Positions 58,762 through 64,000 of a DNA stretch of 64,000 nt are shown here, in pieces. The stretch spans positions 248,001 through 312,000 of the forward strand of contig NZ_JACONZ010000003.1 in the NCBI RefSeq assembly GCF_014287275.1, read 5' to 3'. The notes under the pieces were generated by a model. That model had not been told where the DNA came from. It saw only the letters and a list, made by a program, of their open reading frames with translations, and made no database searches. Position numbers and translations under genes: made by a program. Each line of letters opens with the position of its first letter. The stretch's first letter is position 1. This DNA comes from Anaerofilum hominis. Lineage in GTDB: Bacteria; Bacillota; Clostridia; Oscillospirales; Ruminococcaceae.

Positions 58762-60279
58762 ATGCAGGAGACGATCGTGGAACTGTCCCATATCAATAAA
58801 ACGTTCCCTGGCGTAAAGGCCCTGGACGACGTGTCCTTCGATCTGCGGTCGGGGGAGGTCATGGCCCTGCTGGGCGAGAACGGCGCGGGCAAATCCACTT
58901 TGATGAAGGTCCTCAGCGGCGTTTATACCCGCGACTCGGGCAGCATGAAGATCTTCGGGCAGGAGGTGGGCGACCTGACCCCGCGCAAAGCGCAGGAGCT
59001 GGGCGTGGCCATCATCCACCAGGAGCTGAACATGTGCGCCCATCTGTCGGTGGCCGAAAACATCTTTCTGGGCAGGGAAAAGACAAAGGGCGTCCTGCTC
59101 TCCAGCCGTGAGATGAACCGGGAGGCGCGGGCGGTGCTGGACCGCCTGAATATCAACATTGACCCCGAGACGGTGGTGGGGGACCTTGCGGTCTCCAAGC
59201 AGCAGATGGTGGAGATCGCCAAGGCGCTGTCCACCAACGCGCGCATCCTCATCATGGACGAGCCGACCTCGGCGCTGACCTCCAAGGAGATCGACGACCT
59301 GTTCGTCATCATCCACAAGCTGCGGGACGAGGGCTGCGGCATCGTCTATATCTCTCACCGGCTGGAGGAGCTGCAGCACGTGGTGGACCGGGTGACCATC
59401 ATGCGGGACGGCAAATTCATCACCAGCGGCAATTTTGCGGATTTCACCATGGACGAGATCATCTCCAACATGGTGGGCCGCGAGATCAAAGAGAAGTTCC
59501 CCCGCGTGCAGTGCGAGGTGGGCCGCACCATTTTGCAGGTGAAGCACCTCAATGCCGGCCGCATGGTGCGCGATATCAATTTTGAGCTGCGGGAGGGCGA
59601 GATCGTGGGTGTCGCCGGGCTGATGGGCGCCGGCCGCACCGAGACCACCCGGGCGCTGTTCGGGGTGGATCAGAAAGACTCGGGCGAAGTGGTGCTGGAC
59701 GGCAAGCCCGTGGTCATCCGCCGCCCGGAGGACGCGATCCGCGCCGGCATCGTGCTGGCCCCCGAGGACCGCAAAAAAGACGGCCTTTGCACCAAGCTTT
59801 CCATCCGCGAGAACATCGCGCTGCCGAACCTTGACATCCTGTGCAGCAAATTGGGGGTCGTGGACCGCAAAAAAGAGCGGGAGATGGCCGCAAAAGCGCA
59901 GAAAGACCTGTCCATCAAGATGCCCAGCGCCGAGGTGGACGCGGGCAGCCTGTCGGGTGGCAACCAGCAGAAAGTGGTCGTGGCCAAGTGGCTGGCGCGC
60001 AACTCCCGCGTGGTGGTTTTTGACGAGCCGACCCGCGGTATCGACGTTGCGGCAAAGGTGGAGATCTACAACCTGATGAACGAGCTGAAAAAGGCTGGCA
60101 TCGGCGTGCTGTTCGTCTCCTCCGAGATGCCGGAGGTCATGGGCATTTCCGACCGCATCATCGTGATGTGCGACGGGCGCATCACCGGCGAGCTGGACCC
60201 CCACAAGACCACCCAGAACGAGATACTGGAATATGCCACCCGCTTTGAGAGCAAGATCGCAAAGCCGCAGCTGGCCTGA
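58762..60279 (+). CDS. Ribose-type sugar ABC transporter ATP-binding protein (second transporter)
   Basis: A 505-residue duplicated ATPase of the RbsA/MglA family with intact first-half motifs: Walker A GENGAGKST (about residues 35-43), VSKQQMVEIAKAL and ILIMDEPTSALTSKE. The second half has GLMGAGRTETT, LSGGNQQKVVVAKW and VVVFDEPTRGID. Gene order ATPase, permease, binding protein is the reverse of module 2 (binding protein first). It follows the two-component cluster by less than 3 kb and may be its target. The substrate cannot be read from sequence. Confidence 0.94.
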   Translation: MQETIVELSHINKTFPGVKALDDVSFDLRSGEVMALLGENGAGKSTLMKVLSGVYTRDSGSMKIFGQEVGDLTPRKAQELGVAIIHQELNMCAHLSVAENIFLGREKTKGVLLSSREMNREARAVLDRLNINIDPETVVGDLAVSKQQMVEIAKALSTNARILIMDEPTSALTSKEIDDLFVIIHKLRDEGCGIVYISHRLEELQHVVDRVTIMRDGKFITSGNFADFTMDEIISNMVGREIKEKFPRVQCEVGRTILQVKHLNAGRMVRDINFELREGEIVGVAGLMGAGRTETTRALFGVDQKDSGEVVLDGKPVVIRRPEDAIRAGIVLAPEDRKKDGLCTKLSIRENIALPNLDILCSKLGVVDRKKEREMAAKAQKDLSIKMPSAEVDAGSLSGGNQQKVVVAKWLARNSRVVVFDEPTRGIDVAAKVEIYNLMNELKKAGIGVLFVSSEMPEVMGISDRIIVMCDGRITGELDPHKTTQNEILEYATRFESKIAKPQLA

Positions 60280-60305
60280 AATTGAAGCTAAGGAGCATCG
60301 GTAAC

Positions 60306-61337
60306 ATGGAAAAGAGCGAAAAGAGAAACCCTTTCTCGCGGATGATGGCCATCCGCGGCATGGGCCAGGTGGTCACGGTCACGATCGGCCTTATAGTGCT
60401 GTGCATCGTGTTCGGCATCCTGAACCCGTCTTTCTTCTCGGGCAAAAACGTGGGCAACCTGCTGCGCCAGATCGCCCCCACCCTGATCACCGGCATTGGC
60501 CAGTCCTTTGTGCTGATCACCGGCAACATCGACCTGTCCATCGGCTCGGTGGTGGGCATGAGCTGCATGCTGTCCGCCACCATGATGACCAAGGGCATCA
60601 ATCCCTGGGCGGCGGTGCTGATCACGCTGGCCTGCTGCCTGCTGGTGGGCATCATCAACGGTGAGCTGGTGGCCCGCTGCAAGCTGCCGCCTTTCATCGC
60701 CACGCTGGGCACCATGACCATCGCCCGCGGCATCGCCCAGATCGCCAACAACAACTACAACACCGATTCCATCGGCGAGGCGGCCGAGGGATTCCGCAAC
60801 TTTTTCTATTACGGCAAGATCCTGGGGCTGTACAACACCATCTGGATCGCGGTGGTGATCTGGCTGATCTTTAATTTCCTGCTCAGCCGCACCCGCACCG
60901 GCCGCCATATCTACGCCATCGGGTCCAACCTTGAGGCGTCCAAACTGTCCGGCGTCAACATCGTGCGCACCACCACCAAGGCGTATCTGGTCAGCGCTTT
61001 CTGCGCCTGCGTGGTCGGCCTCATCATCTGCGCCACCAGCGGCATGGGCACCATGGACGCGGGCAACAGCTACGAGATGTACGCGGTCGCGGCCTCGGTC
61101 ATCGGCGGCGTATCCACCCTGGGCGGCCAGGGCATCCTGCTGGGCACCGTCATCGGCGCTTCCATCTGGGGCGTGCTGCAGAACGGCCTGCAGTTCGCAG
61201 GCGCGCCGGTGGCCATCCGCAACATCGTCATCGGCATCATCGTGGTCGTCTCGGTGCTCATGGACGTAGTGCTGCGCGGCGGCAAGCCCCGCCACCGCAA
61301 GGAGAAAGGCGAAGCCGCCAAGGCCGAGCCGAAATAA
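60306..61337 (+). CDS. Ribose-type sugar ABC transporter permease (second transporter)
   Basis: A 343-residue membrane permease (RbsC type). Signatures: GIGQSFVLITGNIDLSIGSVVGMSC (residues of about 60-85) and ASKLSGVNIVRTTTKAYLVSAF, plus AVAASVIGGVSTLGGQGILLG. The start at 60306 has AAGGAGC upstream. Encoded 26 bases after the ATPase gene and about 100 bases before the binding lipoprotein gene. Confidence 0.94.
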   Translation: MEKSEKRNPFSRMMAIRGMGQVVTVTIGLIVLCIVFGILNPSFFSGKNVGNLLRQIAPTLITGIGQSFVLITGNIDLSIGSVVGMSCMLSATMMTKGINPWAAVLITLACCLLVGIINGELVARCKLPPFIATLGTMTIARGIAQIANNNYNTDSIGEAAEGFRNFFYYGKILGLYNTIWIAVVIWLIFNFLLSRTRTGRHIYAIGSNLEASKLSGVNIVRTTTKAYLVSAFCACVVGLIICATSGMGTMDAGNSYEMYAVAASVIGGVSTLGGQGILLGTVIGASIWGVLQNGLQFAGAPVAIRNIVIGIIVVVSVLMDVVLRGGKPRHRKEKGEAAKAEPK

Positions 61338-61436
61338 GCCGCGCACAGCGGCGTCCCGATCGGAAATTAAAGCCGCATGGCTTTAATCAATAGAGCGGCC
61401 GCACTCAGGCCGTAAAGACAATATGGAGGTATTGTT

Positions 61437-62414
61437 ATGAAAAAAGCACTTGCTATCCTCATGGCAGCGGCGATGGCTCTGTCGCTGGTCGCCTGCGGCG
61501 GCTCGGACAGCTCCGCACCCGTGTCCAGCGGCACCGCTCCGTCCACCGCGTCCACCGCTTCCACGGCGGGTTCCGGCGAGACCTATAAGATCTATATGAT
61601 CTCGATGGACCAGATGGACCAGCACTGGGTCAACATGGACAAGGGCTGCCAGAAAGCCGTTGAAGAGCTGGGCAACGTTGAGTACAAATGGTCTGCCCCC
61701 GACGTCAAGGACGACGCCAAACAGATCGAGTGCATCAACAACGCAGTGGCAGACGGCGCCGACGCCATCCTGCTGGCCGCCAACGGCCCGGATGCGGACG
61801 TCGCGGCCCTGAAAGAGGCCCAGGCAGCCGGCGTGAAGATCGTTTACGTCGACTCCCCTGCAAACCTGGCTGCGGTCAAGACCTTTGCCACCAACAACGA
61901 GGCCGCGGGCAAGACCGCCGGCGAGCAGCTGCTGAAAGCCCTGACCGACAAGGGCGTGGAGAGCGGCAAGATCGGCATCATCAACACTAACGCCGCCACC
62001 ACCTCCACCGTGGACCGCGAGAACGGCTTCCGCTCCGCGTTTGAGGGCACCGGCTTCGAGATCCTCGAGACCCAGTACAGCGAGGGCGACGCGGCCAAGT
62101 CCAAAGACATCGCCACCAACTACATCGCGCAGGGCTGCGTGGGCATCTTCGGCACCAACGAGGGCACCACGGTCGGCACCGGCAACGCCATCAAGGAAGA
62201 CGGCGGCGACGTGATCGGCGTGGGCTTTGACAAATCTGACACGATCCTCGGCCTGATCAAGGACGGCTCCATCCTGTGCGCCATGGCCCAGAACCCCGAC
62301 GTCATGGGCTATGAGGGCATCAAGGCCGCCGTTGCGGCCCTGGACGGCAGCGACGCGGGCGACGGCTCCACCTCTGACACCGGCGTCACCGTGCTCACCA
62401 AAGACAATATCTGA
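61437..62414 (+). CDS. Sugar-binding lipoprotein (second transporter)
   Basis: A 325-residue RbsB-type binding lipoprotein. Lipobox LSLVACGG (Cys about residue 20), Ser/Thr/Ala-rich tether, then ISMDQMDQHWVNMDKGCQKAVEELG and the ligand-lobe motif GADAILLAANGPDADVAALKEAQAAGVKIVYVDS, and GIFGTNEGTTVGTGNAIKEDG. Ends in a typical C-terminus with TGVTVLTKDNI. GGAGGT sits nine bases before the ATG. Its N-terminal 20 residues are nearly identical to those of the module 2 lipoprotein, which suggests duplication or shared origin, but the binding cores differ. Confidence 0.93.
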   Translation: MKKALAILMAAAMALSLVACGGSDSSAPVSSGTAPSTASTASTAGSGETYKIYMISMDQMDQHWVNMDKGCQKAVEELGNVEYKWSAPDVKDDAKQIECINNAVADGADAILLAANGPDADVAALKEAQAAGVKIVYVDSPANLAAVKTFATNNEAAGKTAGEQLLKALTDKGVESGKIGIINTNAATTSTVDRENGFRSAFEGTGFEILETQYSEGDAAKSKDIATNYIAQGCVGIFGTNEGTTVGTGNAIKEDGGDVIGVGFDKSDTILGLIKDGSILCAMAQNPDVMGYEGIKAAVAALDGSDAGDGSTSDTGVTVLTKDNI

Positions 62415-62430
62415 ACTCATCTCTCTTAAA

Positions 62431-62467
62431 AGGGAAAGGGCCTGCGGAACTGCCGCGGGCCCTTTTC
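62431..62467 (+). terminator. Terminator after the second ABC operon
   Basis: GGGCCTGCGG pairs with CCGCGGGCCC (one bulged position) with A- and T-runs on either side (AAAGGG and CCCTTTT), loop AACTG. Confidence 0.75.
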
Positions 62468-62951
62468 CATCTGCGCTTGGCAGCTTTAGGCGCGGAGGGA
62501 GCGCACGGGGCGGACGGCTGCCCAGCCCCCCGCACCTTTGCAGCGCCCACGTCCTTGCGCCCCTGCGGCGCCGGGAGGCGGGCGCGTTTTTCGCCGCGCT
62601 TTTGGCGCTGCACCTTGAGGGCGCAGCCCCGCCGGCACCGGCCGCGGGACGCGTTCTCGCCGCCTGCGCCGGCTGGGGGGAAATAAAGCAGGATCGAGAG
62701 CAAAGCGGCAGATCGCTTTCTCGCTGTCGCCTGCCTGTGCGGCGGCCGGTGCATAAAAGGGGGCGCGGGGCGCTGTGCCCCCCTGCCGGGACGGCGGCGG
62801 GCGGTGGGCGCTGTGAGGCGTTTCCCGCGCGGGCCAGGCCAAAATTTCGCGCGCAAAATCCTTGCTTTTCCGCTGCCTGCGAGATAAAATAATACCGTAT
62901 GTCCGCCCGCAGGGGCGGCCCACCCATTCTGCGAGCGGGAGGAACGTAAAG
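62468..62951. other. Non-coding interval with the prfC promoter
   Basis: No gene seen in about 480 GC-rich bases; the open frames there have low-complexity translations. A promoter TTGCTT (62862-62867), 17 bases, TAAAAT (62885-62890) lies 62 bases before the prfC start. Confidence 0.5.
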
Positions 62952-64000
62952 TTGTCCAAACAATATGAACAGGAGATCCGGCGGCGGCGCACTTTCGCCA
63001 TCATCAGCCACCCGGACGCCGGTAAGACCACCCTGACCGAAAAGCTGCTGCTCTACGGCGGCGCCATCCAGCTGGCGGGCACGGTCAAGGGCAAAAAGAC
63101 CCAGCGGGCCGCCGTGTCCGACTGGATGGAGATCGAAAAACAACGCGGGATCTCGGTCACCAGTTCGGTGATGCAGTTCAACTACGACGGCTACTGCATC
63201 AATATCCTGGACACCCCGGGCCATCAGGACTTTTCCGAGGACACCTACCGCACCCTGATGGCGGCCGACAGCGCGGTGATGGTCATCGACGCGGCCAAGG
63301 GGGTGGAGCGGCAGACGGAAAAACTGTTCAAGGTCTGCCTGCTGCGGGATATCCCCATCTTCACTTTTATCAACAAAATGGACCGGGAGTCGCTGAACCC
63401 CTTTGACCTGCTGGACGACATCGAGCAGAAGCTGGGCATCCGCACCTATCCCATGAACTGGCCCATCGGCAGCGGCCGGGACTTTAAGGGCGTATACAAC
63501 CGCGAAAACAGGGAGATCCTGTCCTATGGCGACGAGGCAGGCAGCGCTTTGGGCGGGCAGCACAAGCTGCAGACCGTCAAGGCCACGCTGGGCGACCCGG
63601 GGCTGGACGGCCTGATCGGGGCGGCGCAGCATCAGACCCTGGCCGACGATATCGAGCTTCTGGATGGCGCCAGCTATGATTTCGATCTGGAGGCCATCCG
63701 CCACGCAAAGCTCTCGCCGGTGTTTTTCGGCAGCGCGCTGACCAACTTTGGCGTCGAGCCGTTTTTGCAGGATTTTCTTCGCCTGACCACCCCGCCGCTG
63801 CCGCGCCGGTCGGACGCGGGGGAGATCGACCCCATGGACGATGATTTTTCGGCCTTTGTGTTCAAGATCCAGGCCAACATGAACAAGGCGCATCGGGACC
63901 GCATCGCTTTTATGCGCATCTGCAGCGGCCGGTTTGAGAAGAATATGGAGGTGCTGCACGTCCAGCAGGACCGCAAGCTGCGGCTCTCCCAGCCGCAGCA
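62952..64000 (+). CDS. prfC: Peptide chain release factor 3 (partial, runs off the window)
   Basis: The first about 349 residues of RF3, the GTPase that recycles RF1/RF2 from the ribosome after termination. G1 is [20 protein letters not shown]2 [16 protein letters not shown]3 [19 protein letters not shown]4 FINKMDRES, and [18 protein letters not shown] is G5. The SVTSSVMQF block and the [18 protein letters not shown] insertion distinguish RF3 from elongation factor G. The start is a TTG at 62952 with GGGAGGAACG about eight bases upstream. The C-terminal domains lie beyond base 64000. Confidence 0.94.
   Translation, partial: MSKQYEQEIRRRRTFAIISHPDAGKTTLTEKLLLYGGAIQLAGTVKGKKTQRAAVSDWMEIEKQRGISVTSSVMQFNYDGYCINILDTPGHQDFSEDTYRTLMAADSAVMVIDAAKGVERQTEKLFKVCLLRDIPIFTFINKMDRESLNPFDLLDDIEQKLGIRTYPMNWPIGSGRDFKGVYNRENREILSYGDEAGSALGGQHKLQTVKATLGDPGLDGLIGAAQHQTLADDIELLDGASYDFDLEAIRHAKLSPVFFGSALTNFGVEPFLQDFLRLTTPPLPRRSDAGEIDPMDDDFSAFVFKIQANMNKAHRDRIAFMRICSGRFEKNMEVLHVQQDRKLRLSQPQ

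Noticed and set aside
61383..63959. 858-codon minus-strand open frame at the right end
   Set aside because: It covers the binding lipoprotein and prfC on the opposite strand, which are unmistakable genes.

Overview
The window looks like a high-GC chromosome segment of a Gram-positive anaerobe of the Oscillospiraceae/Ruminococcaceae type (Faecalibacterium, Subdoligranulum, Gemmiger and relatives). This is inferred from GC-rich coding sequence, strong AGGAGG ribosome binding sites, lipoprotein signal peptides, a class B sortase with a sorting-signal protein, and a wealth of carbohydrate ABC transporters with ROK and LacI regulators. The species cannot be named from sequence alone.

Left part (1-8470): a GNAT-type acetyltransferase, a tRNA-Ser(CGA), then what looks like a small accessory island. 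It holds a truncated IS3-type transposase, an AT-rich orphan gene, a class B sortase, a 708-residue wall-anchored protein with an NPQTG sorting signal and two or three small companion genes. Upstream of that surface operon lies a probable invertible promoter. Two perfect 24-bp inverted sites (9-bp arms, 6-bp asymmetric spacer) enclose about 335 bp containing a sigma-A-like promoter, immediately next to a tyrosine recombinase gene. As assembled, the promoter points away from the surface operon (predicted OFF).

Middle-left (8470-24800): housekeeping and miscellaneous genes, namely a nucleotidyltransferase, a prolyl-tRNA editing protein, three 122-bp palindromic tandem repeats carrying promoter-like ends, a low-molecular-weight tyrosine phosphatase, a beta-lactamase-fold hydrolase, a MATE pump, a membrane-anchored XRE regulator, an EndoQ-UvrD fusion helicase, a decayed XRE regulator, an M23 peptidase and two MFS transporters.

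Middle (24800-46700): sugar/polyol catabolism. Module 1 (24845-30411) has two dehydrogenases, a PfkB kinase and a class II aldolase, divergent from a ROK regulator. Module 2 (30482-43578) is a long minus-strand run: polyol dehydrogenase, ribose-type ABC transporter, three esterases, a second dehydrogenase, fructokinase-like kinase, VOC protein and aldo/keto reductase. It is divergent from a LacI regulator with recognisable promoters and candidate operators. A DUF4432 sugar-epimerase-like gene follows.

Right part (45379-64000): module 3. A ROK regulator is divergent from a cassette resembling the early heptose-phosphate pathway (GmhA-like isomerase, HldE-type kinase without adenylyltransferase, HAD phosphatase, ROK kinase and a deoxyhypusine-synthase-like protein). 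It is followed by a YesN/LytS-type two-component system with a degenerate, probably ATPase-dead, sugar-ABC ATP-binding protein. Then come a short UvrA paralogue, another complete ribose-type ABC transporter, and the start of prfC, which runs off the window.
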